Positions 15,209 through 25,356 of a DNA stretch of 64,000 bases are shown piece by piece. The notes under the pieces were generated by a model. That model had not been told where the DNA came from, did not search any database, and was given only the letters and a program-made list of their open reading frames with translations. Both the position numbers and the translations under genes were made by a program. Within the stretch, counting starts at the first letter, position 1; the number at the start of each line of letters is the position of its first letter. Source of the stretch: Pseudomonadota bacterium (lineage in GTDB: Bacteria > Pseudomonadota > Gammaproteobacteria > Burkholderiales > Gallionellaceae). The stretch is from NCBI GenBank assembly GCA_021787435.1, contig JAJYLY010000002.1, positions 1 through 64,000 on the forward strand, in the 5' to 3' direction.

Positions 15209-18200
15209 TCAATTGCTATTGGTTTTTGCTGGTTTAAGAATCAGTTTGATCGGTACGTCCTGTCCGCTGGCAGCGGTTTTTTCGACAGCAAGCGTTGACA
15301 ATCGTTCCGCAGGGACGCCAGCCGATTTCAACGCAGCATCTATCGCGCCGGCGCGCGCCGACGCCAGAGACTGCAGGCTGTCGTCGCTGACAGGCACCTG
15401 ATCGCGCAGACGGTTGAACAGTAGGGTGTAAAAGTCAGCGCCCTTCATGCCGGATATTTGCCGTTCGTCGAGGACGCGTTTTTCCTGGAACAGGCCGGTC
15501 AGGCTGGACGCGAGCTTGCTGGCCATGCCTTCCCCAAGTTTACCCGGATTGGCCTTGCGGAAGGCGGTCTTGTAGGCGGCAAGCTCGGCGCCGCCAAGCT
15601 TATCGGAAAACAACTTCTCCAGTGCGGACTGTATCTTGGGCTGCTCCATCGCAAGCGGGCCGGGATCCTCGCCAGGCTCCAGGCGCTGGCCACTTTTTTC
15701 GACGACGGCACGCCGCAGGATGCGATCCTGGAGCGCTGTCTTGTCCTGGTCGGCATATACCCCCTGAACGGCCAGAGACAATCCGGGACGCTTGATGAGC
15801 GCCTCTGCGAGATGCGCCAGTTTTTCCTGTTCGGGCGGGGTCAGCTGCGCATGGCCGGCTTCAAAAACGATGTTTTCAAACTTTTCTCCGCCGCCGAACA
15901 GCGCGCCCAGCGCGCGGAAAGGCGCTGTCACGATCTTGACGATGACATTCTCGATTGCTTTCCAGATGATGCCGCCGTAGCTGAATTTCGGGTCATCAAG
16001 ACTGCCTGACATCGGCAGGTCAAGATCGATTCGGCCATCGGAATCTTCTAGGATGCTGATGGCAAGATCCAGCGGGAGATTCTTTGCTTCCGGGCTTGCC
16101 ACGCGGTCGCCAAGAGTGAGCTGCTTCATGATTATCTGGTTCTTGCCCTCCAGCTGGCGCTGATGGATCTGGTATTCGAGGTCGAGGTCCAGTTTGCCCG
16201 AAGTGATCTTGCGACCTGCGAAAGTGGCGGAGTATGGGGTCAGGTTTGCCATTTCGATGTTGCGAAATATGACCTTCAGGTCCATCGAGTCCGTGGGGTT
16301 GAAAAGGTCGAGCTGTCCTGTCGCGCGCGCCAGTCCATAGCTGTCGACCCGTCCATCCAGTTTCACCTCGGCAATGGCTCCAGGCCGGGAGGATAAATTC
16401 GTGATGATTCCTTTAAGGCGATGAATGCGCGTGCCGAAAGGCATGGTCAGGGAATAGTCCCCGTAATCTAGCTCGCCTCGTTTAAAAAGCAATCTGTCTA
16501 TGTTGAAGGCAAAAGGCCTGCTCTTTGCGGCGGGTTTGGAAGGGCGCAGGATGCGTTTGAAACTGACTGACTTGTCCTTGTTGATGATGAGCTTCGTATC
16601 CAGACCGACAAGGTAGAGCTCGCCGACATCGAGGCTGTTCAGAGTCGCCTTGAAAGAGCGGCTGGTCAAAGATTTCAGTGCAAGAAATGCAGTTCCCGTA
16701 TCCGTTTCCTTGATGTTTAGACGGTCCAATGCGAAGTTGCCCTGGTAGCCGAATCCGCGGGCGTCATAGCTTGCATGGCCTGCAGTGGATAATGTTCCAT
16801 CGGTGAGCTTAAGCTTGGCAACAGCAAATAGATAAGGCTGCGCTGGTGTTATGTTCAGGTCTGTCAGCTTGAAATCGATATTCGCTGAAGGCACCGCCGG
16901 TATGATTTTTCCCTCGGCATGCAGACTACCGCCACCACTGGACTTGAACGATGCCTGCACCGGAACCGGCTCGTTCCAGTTGTCGCTGATGCCGCTGGCA
17001 TTGAGCGCAAAGTCCTGGATGGAAATCTGCGCGGCGGGAGTGACGGTCTCGTCTTTGAATTCGGCAGCGAAGCCCGAAAGATCGAGCTTGTCCAGCCGAT
17101 AGCGCCACTTGCTGGGCTGCTGCGGATTTGACTGGGCTGAAGGCGAGTGCCAGGCGTTGGCGATATCGATGCGGCCATTTGCTTCGCGCGCGGCGCTGAT
17201 GTGTCCGTCCTTGAGCTGTACGCTGCCGATATTGATCTGTTGCCTTGCCAGATCGACGACTGTGTTCCTGACGGAAAAGCTGCCCAGTTCGATCGCTTTT
17301 CTGCCTTGCTGCAGGTCGAGATGGCTGTCTGAGATGTCGAGAGAAGCGAGCTTGAAAATGTTTTCTGCCAGATCATAGCTGCCATCATCAGCCTTGATGG
17401 CGCTTATCGCAAGCGTTGGGCCTGTTCGTTGTTCGAGTTCGAGGCCGGTCAGTCCGGCGGTCATATGTGTCAGGCCCGCGTCGAGCTTGCCGTCTTTGTA
17501 GTGCAGGTGGTAGTCGGCAGAAAGGCTGGCCAGACCCTTGGCCGGGATAATCGGCAGGCCTTTCATGAAATCATCCATCGGTGCGATGTTTGCATGAGAC
17601 ACGCTGAAAGCGCCTTTCAAGTCCAGCGGCTCTAGGTTGCCCTCGCCATGCCATGCGATTTCTGCGCCGAATGAGGTGTGTGCGGAAAACCTGTAGCGGC
17701 CCACGTCGTCCGGCAGAGAAGATATGTCGGCAAGCTCGAGATTCACCGGTTCGATGCGCGTGGAGAAACCGTTGTGCATGTCGGTAAAGTTGAGCCTGGC
17801 GCCTGACAGCTTGAAATGATCGATGTCGAAGCGAGGCAACGTTGAATCGGATGCGCTCTGCTGCTTGCCTTTCAACGCATCGATGAATGCGGTCCAGTTG
17901 TTTTTTCCATCGGGCAACAGAATGACCGTGGCATCCAGTCCGTCAAGGCGGATGTCGTCGAATATCAGCGCGCGCCGGAATGCACTCGCGGCCGAAAGAT
18001 CGACCACCAGATCGCGGAAAACCAGCAGGGGCTTGCCGTCGGGTTGCGCGAGGCGAACGTTGGACAGATGCAGGCTGATCTTGAACGGGTTGAATTCAGG
18101 CTTGTCCATCGTAAGATGGCAGCCCGTCTTTTCGGTGACATACTTGCCTGCCTCTGTCTGCAAGACGCCAGGGAGCACCAGGTAACTCAGCAACAGAAAG

Positions 18201-18262
18201 CCTGCCGCAAGACCCAGCAAGGCCAGCAATAATGTCTTGTATGAGGGAAGTCTGGGCGTCAT
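15209..18262 (-). CDS. DUF748-family, AsmA-like envelope protein
   Basis: 1017 residues. An N-terminal membrane helix (LLLALLGLAAGFLLLSYLV) is followed by a long series of beta-rich, AsmA-like repeats (FDIDHFKLSGARLNF, DKLDLSGFAAEF, DRLLFKRGELDYGDY). A C-terminal segment resembles a DUF748 tail, including LPMSGSLDDPKFSYGGIIWKAI and VVEKSGQRLEPGED. Proteins of this kind are inner-membrane anchored and span the periplasm. Related AsmA/YhdP/TamB proteins take part in lipid transport to the outer membrane. A specific role for this one is not known. It probably shares a transcript with the glutaredoxin-like gene. Confidence 0.85.
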   Translation of the reverse strand: MTPRLPSYKTLLLALLGLAAGFLLLSYLVLPGVLQTEAGKYVTEKTGCHLTMDKPEFNPFKISLHLSNVRLAQPDGKPLLVFRDLVVDLSAASAFRRALIFDDIRLDGLDATVILLPDGKNNWTAFIDALKGKQQSASDSTLPRFDIDHFKLSGARLNFTDMHNGFSTRIEPVNLELADISSLPDDVGRYRFSAHTSFGAEIAWHGEGNLEPLDLKGAFSVSHANIAPMDDFMKGLPIIPAKGLASLSADYHLHYKDGKLDAGLTHMTAGLTGLELEQRTGPTLAISAIKADDGSYDLAENIFKLASLDISDSHLDLQQGRKAIELGSFSVRNTVVDLARQQINIGSVQLKDGHISAAREANGRIDIANAWHSPSAQSNPQQPSKWRYRLDKLDLSGFAAEFKDETVTPAAQISIQDFALNASGISDNWNEPVPVQASFKSSGGGSLHAEGKIIPAVPSANIDFKLTDLNITPAQPYLFAVAKLKLTDGTLSTAGHASYDARGFGYQGNFALDRLNIKETDTGTAFLALKSLTSRSFKATLNSLDVGELYLVGLDTKLIINKDKSVSFKRILRPSKPAAKSRPFAFNIDRLLFKRGELDYGDYSLTMPFGTRIHRLKGIITNLSSRPGAIAEVKLDGRVDSYGLARATGQLDLFNPTDSMDLKVIFRNIEMANLTPYSATFAGRKITSGKLDLDLEYQIHQRQLEGKNQIIMKQLTLGDRVASPEAKNLPLDLAISILEDSDGRIDLDLPMSGSLDDPKFSYGGIIWKAIENVIVKIVTAPFRALGALFGGGEKFENIVFEAGHAQLTPPEQEKLAHLAEALIKRPGLSLAVQGVYADQDKTALQDRILRRAVVEKSGQRLEPGEDPGPLAMEQPKIQSALEKLFSDKLGGAELAAYKTAFRKANPGKLGEGMASKLASSLTGLFQEKRVLDERQISGMKGADFYTLLFNRLRDQVPVSDDSLQSLASARAGAIDAALKSAGVPAERLSTLAVEKTAASGQDVPIKLILKPAKTNSN

Positions 18263-18410
18263 CAGCGTTGACCAAGATTGAAGTGGCAGGTGTTGATTCT
18301 AGCTCTTGTGCCCTGCCTTGCACAATTGAACCTTAAAACCGTAGTGCAATGCGCAGATTGTCACTACAAGACGTTATCGAACTTGCGCCTCGCACCGGTG
18401 GTTGCATACT

Positions 18411-18416
18411 TATAAT
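18411..18416 (+). promoter_or_regulatory. Candidate -10 box in the DUF748/PEBP-like intergenic region
   Basis: TATAAT followed by CGAG lies in the 290-base gap between the DUF748 gene and the PEBP-like gene. No good -35 sits at 16-18 bases, so this is weak. Nothing else with a clear role was seen in the gap. Confidence 0.3.
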
Positions 18417-18552
18417 CGAGGCGTTGACTTTGCCTCGCATTCTCCGCGTGAGACTGCGATTTCTGGGTTAAACGATATGCATGTTATGCAGACGGCTGAT
18501 GCGCGGATTCGATGCTACAATTTGGTTTTCAACCATTACAAGGAGAATATGC

Positions 18553-19107
18553 ATGCGCCATTTGCTCTCTGTTGCAGTTTTAGCCTGTGTCTCGACCCTG
18601 TCATACGCTTCTGATTTCAAACTCTCCAGCCCTGAAATCAAGCCGGGCAGCATGATGCCCAAACGCTTCGAGTTCAACGGCTTTGGCTGTTCGGGCGAAA
18701 ACAAGTCGCCAGAGCTGAAATGGAGCGGCGCACCCAAGGGCACCAAGAGTTTTGCCGTAACCATGTACGATCCGGATGCGCCGACGGGTTCAGGCTGGTG
18801 GCACTGGGTGGTGATCAACATTCCGGCTGATGTGACCGGGCTGGCAGCTGATGCCGGCGCGTTAAACAGCACTGCCCTGCCCAAGGGCGCAGTGCAGGGG
18901 CGCACGGATTACGGCGTGTCTGCCTGGGGCGGCACCTGCCCTCCGCAGGGAGACAAGCCGCATCGCTACGTTTTCACCGTGTATGCGTTAAAGACCGACA
19001 AAATCGATGTTCCCGCCGATGCCTCTGCAGCGCTGACGGGCTACATGATCCATGCGAACATGCTTTCCAAGGCCAGCTTCACCGCGAAATACGGCCGTTC
19101 GAAATAG
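18553..19107 (+). CDS. YbhB/YbcL (PEBP) family secreted protein
   Basis: 184 residues. The ATG at 18553 has AGGAG seven bases upstream; a second ATG at 18549 is out of frame. The N-terminus is a signal peptide ending near YAS-DF, so the protein is periplasmic. Family motifs include MYDPDAPTGSGWWHWVV, then YGVSAWGGTCPP and HRYVFTVYAL, the anion-binding pocket of Raf-kinase-inhibitor-like proteins. The biochemical role of bacterial PEBPs is unclear. Stands alone between two oppositely organised units. Confidence 0.9.
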   Translation: MRHLLSVAVLACVSTLSYASDFKLSSPEIKPGSMMPKRFEFNGFGCSGENKSPELKWSGAPKGTKSFAVTMYDPDAPTGSGWWHWVVINIPADVTGLAADAGALNSTALPKGAVQGRTDYGVSAWGGTCPPQGDKPHRYVFTVYALKTDKIDVPADASAALTGYMIHANMLSKASFTAKYGRSK

Positions 19108-19182
19108 CCTGCGCGTGCGTCAAGGAAACTCCTTGGCGCATGCCGATCTGCGATGAATTTGTATGCTCATTCCGAGGTGTGA

Positions 19183-22100
19183 TTGAATCAGGTTCTGCCT
19201 CACGTTGCACAGCGCCGCCGCGCGCGTCTTGACGCCTTGACTGAAATTGAGTTCCCAGCCGATTTGCCTGTGGTGGCAAAGCGGGAGGATCTCGCGCGCG
19301 CTATTGCTGAGAATCAGGTGGTGATCGTCTGCGGCGAGACGGGCTCCGGTAAGACCACGCAGTTGCCGAAAATCTGCCTGACGCTGGGGCGCGGCGTCTT
19401 GGGAGTGATAGGGCATACGCAGCCAAGGCGGGTGGCGGCGCGTTCGGTGGCGACGCGCATTGCGGCAGAACTCAAGACAGAGCTGGGCGGCCTTGTCGGA
19501 TACAAGGTGCGCTTTCACGACAAGGTCGCACCCGACACGGTGATCAAACTGATGACCGACGGGATACTGCTTGCGGAAATTCACAGCGACCCGTTTTTGA
19601 AAAGATACGACACGATCATCATAGACGAGGCGCACGAGCGCTCGCTCAACATCGATTTTCTGCTGGGCTATTTGAAGCAGCTTCTGCCCAGTCGCCCCGA
19701 CCTGAAACTCGTCATTACTTCCGCAACCCTTGATGCAGAGAGGTTTGCAAGACATTTCGGCGCGGCTATCGTCGAGGTTTCCGGACGCAGCTATCCTGTC
19801 GAAATACGCTACCGCCCTTTGCAGGTCAGCGATGAAGGCGAGGCAGCGGAAGGGTCGCCGCGTAGCGGCGGGGCAAACACCGGCGCACTCCTTGCGGGTG
19901 CAGCGGATGTGCCGGCGGCCGTGAGCAGTGCGCTGGATGAGCTTTCAGCAGGCGGCTTGCGAGGCGATGTACTGGTGTTCTTGCCCGGGGAGCGCGAGAT
20001 ACGCGATACCGCAGAAGCCTTGCGCCGCCATCATCCAAAAGGCATCGAAATATTGCCGCTGTATTCGCGCCTTTCGGCGGCAGAGCAGGACAGGGTATTC
20101 AAGACTGACGGAAAGCGCCGCGTGGTGCTGGCGACCAACGTGGCGGAAACTTCGCTTACCGTTCCCAACATAGGCTATGTGATCGACTGCGGTCTTGCCC
20201 GCGTGAACCGCTACAGCATACGCCAGAAAGTCGAACAGCTGCACATCGAAAAAATTTCGCGCGCCGCCGCGAACCAGCGGGCGGGCCGCTGCGGGCGCGT
20301 GATGAGCGGAATCTGCATCAGGCTTTACGGCGAAGAAGATTTTCTGCTGCGCGATGAATTTACCGATCCCGAAATTTTCCGCGTGTCGCTGGCCACGGTG
20401 ATCCTGCGCATGAGCGCGCTGGACCTGGGGGATATCGCAAAGTTTCCATTCATCGAGCCGCCGACACCCAGAATGATCGCCGACGGCTATCAGCTGTTAT
20501 CCGAACTGAACGCGATCGATGAGCAGCAAAGGTTGACCAGCCTTGGCCTTGATCTGTCCAAGCTGCCGCTCGATCCCAAGATCGCAAGGCTGCTTCTGGC
20601 CGGGCGCCAGTATCAGTGTCTGACCGAGATACTCGTCATTGCAAGCGCATTGTCTGTGCAGGATCCGCGCGAGCGCCCGCTGGACCGCCAGGAGGCGGCC
20701 GACCAGGCGCACAAGCGCTTTGCCGACGAGCGTTCCGATTTTCTGGCATTCATAAAAATATGGGCGTGGTTCGAGCAGGCTTTAGCCCACAAGCAATCGA
20801 ACCGCCTTCTGGCCGAAGAATGCCGCAAGAATTTCCTTTCGCCGCTGCGCCTTCGCGAGTGGCGCGAGCTTTACCAGCAACTGCACGCGCAGGTGACCGA
20901 GATGGGCATGCGTGAGAACGAGCTTCCTGCAAGCTATGAGCAGATGCACAAGGCGCTGCTGTGCGGCCTCTTGGGAAATATCGGCATGAAGAGCATGGAT
21001 GGCAACGAATACATGGGCGCACGCTCGATTAAATTCTATATCGCAGCCAATTCCGTGCTTGCGAAAAAAAATCCGAAGTGGGTGATGGCGGGCGAGCTGG
21101 TGGAGACACATAGGCTGTATGCGCGCACAGTGGCTAAAATTGAACCCGAGTGGCTGGAAGAAACGGGAGGCCATCTGATCAGGCGCCATTACTATGATCC
21201 GCACTGGGAAAAGAAGCCTGCGCAGGTGGTGGCCTTCGAGCGCAGCACCTTGCATGGCCTCTTGCTCAATGCGAAAAGGCGAGTGCACTACGGGCCGATG
21301 AATGTTCCTGAATCGCGCGAAATATTCATCCGTCAGGCGCTGGTCGGAGGCGAGTTCGACACGAAAGCGCCGTTCTTTGCTTTCAACCAGAAGCTGATCG
21401 CGGAAATCGAGGCGTTGGAACACAAGGCGAGACGCCCCGATGTGCTGGTGGACGATGAGCTGATCTATGCATTCTATGACAGCCGCATCCCTGCCCACAT
21501 ACACAACGGCGCTGCTTTCGAGGCGTGGCGGCGGGACGCCGAGCGGCTTGACGCGAAACTTTTGTATCTCAAAAAGGACGACCTGATGCGCCACGAGGCG
21601 GCGGGGATCACCACCGACCAGTTCCCGCCGCAGCTCAAGATGGATGGCGTGGGTTTCGCGCTGAGCTACAACTTTTCGCCAGGCAAGAGCGACGACGGCA
21701 TCACGCTTTCCGTGCCGCTGGCGCTGATCAATCAGGTATCCGCCCCGCTTTGCGAATGGCTGGTTCCGGGATTGCTGCCCGAAAAGATCGCGCAACTCAT
21801 CAAGACGCTCCCGCAGAAGATACGCCGTCATCTGGTTCCAGTTCCGGAATTTTCAGCCGCGTTTTGCCGCGACGTGAAGCCTTCCAATAACCCGCTTTTG
21901 CCGTCGCTTACGCGCTATATGCGTGAGCAGAAACAGATCGATGTGCCGTTCGATACGTTTCGTTTTGAGCAGCTGCCCGCGCATCTTCTGATGAATTTCC
22001 GCGTGCTGGACGAACATGGCAGGCAGCTTGGCATGTCGCGAAATTTTTCGCAGCTCTACAGCGAGCTTGCGCCGCGCGCCGCTCCCGTCATTGCGGCAGT

Positions 22101-22965
22101 TACTGTCGATAAGAACGAAGCAATCAGTGAACAACGTTATACCTCATGGTCTATGGGCGCATTTACAGAAACACGCGAGGTCGAGCGTGCCGGACAGAAG
22201 GTCACGCTGTACAACGCGCTGGTCGATGAAACGGATGCCGTGTTGCTGCGTGCCTTCGATACGCGCGAAGCGGCTCTTGCTGCACATCGCGCAGGTCTGC
22301 GTCGTCTGTTCATGCTTGCATTGAAGGACCAGGTGAAATATCTGGAAAAGAATCTGCCTGATGCGCAGCGCATTGGGATGTTGTATATGCCGTTTGGCAC
22401 GCAACCTAACCAGCAGATACTGGCGATGGCGTTCGACAGGGCGTGCCTGAATGATCCGTTGCCTGCCGATGAAACGGCTTTCATTGCGCGTGCCAGGGAT
22501 GCAAAAAATCGACTCATGCTGATAGCACAGGAGATCGCAAGGCTGGTGGTTATCGTGTTAAACGAACACCAGGCGGTGCAAAAGGTCTTGCCGCAGACCA
22601 AGGTGCATGCACAGGCAAACGCAGATATACGCGTTCAGCTGGAATGGCTCATGCGCAGGGACTTCATTGCGTCAACGCCTTATGAACGGCTGCAGCATGT
22701 GCCGCGCTATCTGAAGGCGATCAATCTCAGGATGGAAAAGCTCAAAGCCAACCCGGCGCGCGATGCAAAGGTTCTGGCTGAGCTGCAACCCCTGCTGCAG
22801 GCCTTGCAGAAATTACAAAAGTCGGGCGTGCAGGATCACAGAATAGAAGAATTCGCCTGGCTGCTACAGGAACTGCGCGTGTCGCTGTTCGCCCAGGAGC
22901 TGAAGACGCCCGTGATCGTGTCCGTGAAGCGGCTGGAGAAGATGCTTTCGGCCATGAAAGCTTGA
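19183..22965 (+). CDS. hrpA: ATP-dependent RNA helicase HrpA
   Basis: 1260 residues from a TTG start with GAGG upstream, close to the usual length of about 1300. DEAH-box helicase core: Walker A GETGSGKTTQ (residues 51-60), DEAH at 148-151 (IIIDEAHERS), SATLDAERF, and the later motifs TNVAETSLTVP and QRAGRCGR. After it come the helicase-associated and OB-type domains and the long C-terminal region specific to HrpA. It acts in the cytoplasm on RNA; in E. coli it is linked to processing of a fimbrial mRNA and to ribosome rescue. No operon partner is obvious. Confidence 0.95.
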   Translation: MNQVLPHVAQRRRARLDALTEIEFPADLPVVAKREDLARAIAENQVVIVCGETGSGKTTQLPKICLTLGRGVLGVIGHTQPRRVAARSVATRIAAELKTELGGLVGYKVRFHDKVAPDTVIKLMTDGILLAEIHSDPFLKRYDTIIIDEAHERSLNIDFLLGYLKQLLPSRPDLKLVITSATLDAERFARHFGAAIVEVSGRSYPVEIRYRPLQVSDEGEAAEGSPRSGGANTGALLAGAADVPAAVSSALDELSAGGLRGDVLVFLPGEREIRDTAEALRRHHPKGIEILPLYSRLSAAEQDRVFKTDGKRRVVLATNVAETSLTVPNIGYVIDCGLARVNRYSIRQKVEQLHIEKISRAAANQRAGRCGRVMSGICIRLYGEEDFLLRDEFTDPEIFRVSLATVILRMSALDLGDIAKFPFIEPPTPRMIADGYQLLSELNAIDEQQRLTSLGLDLSKLPLDPKIARLLLAGRQYQCLTEILVIASALSVQDPRERPLDRQEAADQAHKRFADERSDFLAFIKIWAWFEQALAHKQSNRLLAEECRKNFLSPLRLREWRELYQQLHAQVTEMGMRENELPASYEQMHKALLCGLLGNIGMKSMDGNEYMGARSIKFYIAANSVLAKKNPKWVMAGELVETHRLYARTVAKIEPEWLEETGGHLIRRHYYDPHWEKKPAQVVAFERSTLHGLLLNAKRRVHYGPMNVPESREIFIRQALVGGEFDTKAPFFAFNQKLIAEIEALEHKARRPDVLVDDELIYAFYDSRIPAHIHNGAAFEAWRRDAERLDAKLLYLKKDDLMRHEAAGITTDQFPPQLKMDGVGFALSYNFSPGKSDDGITLSVPLALINQVSAPLCEWLVPGLLPEKIAQLIKTLPQKIRRHLVPVPEFSAAFCRDVKPSNNPLLPSLTRYMREQKQIDVPFDTFRFEQLPAHLLMNFRVLDEHGRQLGMSRNFSQLYSELAPRAAPVIAAVTVDKNEAISEQRYTSWSMGAFTETREVERAGQKVTLYNALVDETDAVLLRAFDTREAALAAHRAGLRRLFMLALKDQVKYLEKNLPDAQRIGMLYMPFGTQPNQQILAMAFDRACLNDPLPADETAFIARARDAKNRLMLIAQEIARLVVIVLNEHQAVQKVLPQTKVHAQANADIRVQLEWLMRRDFIASTPYERLQHVPRYLKAINLRMEKLKANPARDAKVLAELQPLLQALQKLQKSGVQDHRIEEFAWLLQELRVSLFAQELKTPVIVSVKRLEKMLSAMKA

Positions 22966-22995
22966 TGCATCGGAACTGCAGCATACTGGCTGCGG

Positions 22996-23001
22996 TATAA
23001 T
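22996..23001 (+). promoter_or_regulatory. Candidate -10 box upstream of coiled-coil gene
   Basis: TATAAT followed by CGGC lies 42 bases before the ATG of the small gene at 23043. The -35 region is poor, so this is only a candidate. Confidence 0.35.
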
Positions 23002-23042
23002 CGGCGCAGGCATTTTGCAGTCGGATATTTACGGAGAATCAA

Positions 23043-23267
23043 ATGAACAAGCAGGAAGTTGAATTGCTGAGCGAAGAAGTCGAAATGCTGATGCAGGAGC
23101 GGGCGATGCTGCTCAAGGTGGTGGGCGCTGCGGCAATGCTGATTTCTCACGCCAATGTGCAGGACCTGCCGGAAGATGTGATGGATTCCGCAGAACAACT
23201 GTCGAAAGCGCTCAATGCGTTGCGCGAGGATACCTTGAAGGATGCGCTGGAGGCGGTGCAATCGTAG
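23043..23267 (+). CDS. Small conserved-looking helical protein, unknown
   Basis: 74 residues starting at an ATG with GGAG upstream. The sequence is acidic and amphipathic: NKQEVELLSEEVEMLMQE, then a hydrophobic stretch LKVVGAAAMLISHA, then a second acidic helix ending in DALEAVQS. A short helical or coiled-coil protein is expected. I do not recognise the family. It lies between hrpA and a convergent ParA gene and has a good ribosome site, so I accept it as a gene. Confidence 0.7.
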   Translation: MNKQEVELLSEEVEMLMQERAMLLKVVGAAAMLISHANVQDLPEDVMDSAEQLSKALNALREDTLKDALEAVQS

Positions 23268-23282
23268 AGGCGAGAGTTTCTT

Positions 23283-23891
23283 CTAGTTTTTTTCAAGCCA
23301 GTTCAGCATATATTCCCACTGTTCCAGTTCGCGCATCGCAAGATGAGGCGGCAGGTCGAACAGGGATTTTCCTTCGAAGGCGGCATTCACATAAATTTGC
23401 GTTTCCCGCAGATAGGCCAGTATTGGCAGATCAAGCCCTGAAAGAAAATTTTCCAGCGCGGCGGCTGCATGCGTGCGCGCGCTCATTCGCATGCCTACCA
23501 CGCCGATCTGGCATTTCCTGGTTTCCTTCTCATCGGCCAGGGTGCGCAGGAAATCGCGGCTTGCGTTAAGGTCGAACAGCGATGGAGAGACGGGCACTAT
23601 GATTTTTTTTGCCAGCCTGATCGCATGAATTAGATTTTTGCCGTGCAGCCCTGCCGGCGAGTCTATCACCAGTCTGTCGACAAGATAACCTTCGCCCTTC
23701 TTGGATTCCAGGGTCACGATTTCGGGAAATTCGCGGGGGCGTGCGTTGACCCAGAGCGTGGCTGACTTTTGCCTGTCCAGGTCGAGCATCGCGACGCGCT
23801 CCCCCTGGTTGGCAAAAAAACCTGCGATATTCACCGACAGCGTGGTCTTGCCGCTGCCGCCTTTCGGATTGGCTATCAATATGGTCTTCAT
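23283..23891 (-). CDS. ParA/MinD-like ATPase (orphan)
   Basis: 202 residues starting [17 protein letters not shown], a deviant Walker A motif of the ParA type. It continues with [13 protein letters not shown], a Walker B-like VIDSPAG and a C-terminal helix region. The open frame extends to 24734, but that part is the shadow of yebC and is not coding. ParA ATPases position plasmids, chromosomes or protein clusters on the nucleoid or membrane. No parB or cargo gene is adjacent, so the target is unknown. Convergent with the small helical gene, divergent from yebC. Confidence 0.85.
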   Translation of the reverse strand: MKTILIANPKGGSGKTTLSVNIAGFFANQGERVAMLDLDRQKSATLWVNARPREFPEIVTLESKKGEGYLVDRLVIDSPAGLHGKNLIHAIRLAKKIIVPVSPSLFDLNASRDFLRTLADEKETRKCQIGVVGMRMSARTHAAAALENFLSGLDLPILAYLRETQIYVNAAFEGKSLFDLPPHLAMRELEQWEYMLNWLEKN

Positions 23892-23969
23892 CGTCGCGTT
23901 ACAAAGAAGGCATCTTGGGTTAATCAGGTGGAAATGATAACATCGCCGCAATATTATTTGGAGAACACC

Positions 23970-24695
23970 ATGGCAGGACACAGCAAATGGGCGAATATCC
24001 AGCACCGCAAGGGAAAGCAGGATGCCAAGCGCGGCAAGATTTTCACCAGACTGATCAAGGAGATCACCGTGGCGGCGCGCATGGGCGGCGGGGACCCGGC
24101 GGGCAATCCGCGTCTGCGTCTTGCGATGGACAAGGCCTATGCCAACAACATGCCCAAGGACAACGTCGAGCGCGCGATCAAGCGCGGCAGCGGCGAGCTG
24201 GAAGGCGTGCAATACACCGAAATACGCTACGAGGGTTACGGCATCAACGGTGCAGCTGTTATGGTGGACTGCATGACGGACAACAAGACGCGCACCGTGG
24301 CCGATGTGCGTCATGCTTTCACCAAATACGGCGGCAACCTGGGCACGGACGGTTCGGTTGCATTCATGTTCAAGCATTGCGGGCAGATGATCTTCGCGCC
24401 GGGCACCGACGAGAACGGCCTGATGGAGGTTGCGCTCGACGCGGGCGCGGAAGATATAGTGACCAATGACGATGGCAGCATCGAGGTCATCACCGCACCC
24501 CATGATTTCATCTCCGTGAGGCAGGTGCTGGAGACTGCAGGCTACAAGCCTGAATTCGGCGAGGTAATCATGAAGCCTGCAAACGAGGTTATTTTCACGG
24601 GCGAGGATGGCGTGAAGATGCAGAAGCTGCTCGATGCGCTGGAAGACCTGGACGATGTGCAGGAGGTCTACACCACGGCTGTCATAGAGGAATGA
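23970..24695 (+). CDS. yebC: YebC/PmpR-type (TACO1) protein
   Basis: 241 residues beginning [18 protein letters not shown], the invariant opening of this family, with GGAG upstream. Later conserved blocks are [29 protein letters not shown] and [14 protein letters not shown]. Described members act as transcriptional regulators or as translation factors that relieve ribosome stalling at proline stretches. Placement before ruvC-ruvA-ruvB is the widely conserved order. An in-frame extension upstream to 23769 runs over the parA gene and is rejected. Confidence 0.96.
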   Translation: MAGHSKWANIQHRKGKQDAKRGKIFTRLIKEITVAARMGGGDPAGNPRLRLAMDKAYANNMPKDNVERAIKRGSGELEGVQYTEIRYEGYGINGAAVMVDCMTDNKTRTVADVRHAFTKYGGNLGTDGSVAFMFKHCGQMIFAPGTDENGLMEVALDAGAEDIVTNDDGSIEVITAPHDFISVRQVLETAGYKPEFGEVIMKPANEVIFTGEDGVKMQKLLDALEDLDDVQEVYTTAVIEE

Positions 24696-24699
24696 GGGC

Positions 24700-24727
24700 A
24701 GGATGCGGGATGCGGGATGCAGGATGC
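24700..24727 (+). repeat. Four 7-base tandem repeats (RGGATGC)
   Basis: AGGATGC, GGGATGC, GGGATGC and AGGATGC follow one another directly after the yebC stop, between yebC and ruvC. Short array; no function can be assigned. Confidence 0.8.
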
Positions 24728-24789
24728 AAGCCAAAAACGGTGCGGCGGTTTTTACTGAGTCCTAAATTCAGAATCCTGGATCCTGGTTT

Positions 24790-25311
24790 ATGAGAATCCT
24801 GGGAATTGATCCCGGTCTTCGCAGCACAGGCTTTGGCATCATAGATCAGGACGGTCAGCAGTTAAGCTATGTCGCCAGCGGCTGCATCAGGACGCTATCG
24901 GATGAATCGCTGCCCGGACGGCTGAAGGTCATCCTCGATTCGCTGGGCGTGGTGATTGCTCAACACAAGCCCGATCAGGTGGCGGTGGAAAAAGTGTTCG
25001 TCAATGTCAATCCCCAATCTACCTTGTTGCTCGGGCAGGCGCGGGGCGCTGCGATCTGCGCTGCGGTGCTGGCCGATCTTTCGGTGGGAGAATACACCGC
25101 GTTGCAGGTCAAGCAGTCTGTGGTCGGCAACGGGCATGCCGAAAAGGAGCAGGTGCAGCTGATGGTGCAGCGTCTGCTGAAGCTGTCCGGCACACCGAGT
25201 CCCGATGCGGCGGATGCGCTGGCCTGCGCAATCTGTCATGCACATGGCGGGCAGGGACTGGGTGCGTTGGCAACCAAAGGATTCCGGGTTCGCGGCGGGA
25301 GACTGGTCTGA
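24790..25311 (+). CDS. ruvC: Holliday junction endonuclease RuvC
   Basis: 173 residues, the normal size. The catalytic acidic residues can be placed: D7 in [12 protein letters not shown], the Glu of VAVEKVF, and the Asp pair of [15 protein letters not shown]. It cuts four-way junctions as a dimer on the RuvAB complex during recombination repair. First of the ruvC-ruvA-ruvB set, separated from ruvA by a palindromic repeat. Confidence 0.97.
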   Translation: MRILGIDPGLRSTGFGIIDQDGQQLSYVASGCIRTLSDESLPGRLKVILDSLGVVIAQHKPDQVAVEKVFVNVNPQSTLLLGQARGAAICAAVLADLSVGEYTALQVKQSVVGNGHAEKEQVQLMVQRLLKLSGTPSPDAADALACAICHAHGGQGLGALATKGFRVRGGRLV

Positions 25312-25312
25312 G

Positions 25313-25330
25313 TTCCCGCGCAGGCGGGAA
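25313..25330. repeat. REP-like palindrome TTCCCGC-GCAG-GCGGGAA
   Basis: A perfect seven-base inverted repeat around GCAG, flanked by AG and TCCAG, lies in the 45-base gap between ruvC and ruvA. The motif with its trailing TCCAG is of the kind dispersed in many beta- and gammaproteobacterial genomes between genes. Only one copy is in this window. Confidence 0.65.
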
Positions 25331-25356
25331 TCCAGTAACGATAGAGGAATGTTTAA

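Noticed and set aside
23892..24734. Extension of the ParA frame upstream to 24734
   Set aside because: It runs antisense to yebC; the ParA start motif [12 protein letters not shown] begins at 23891.
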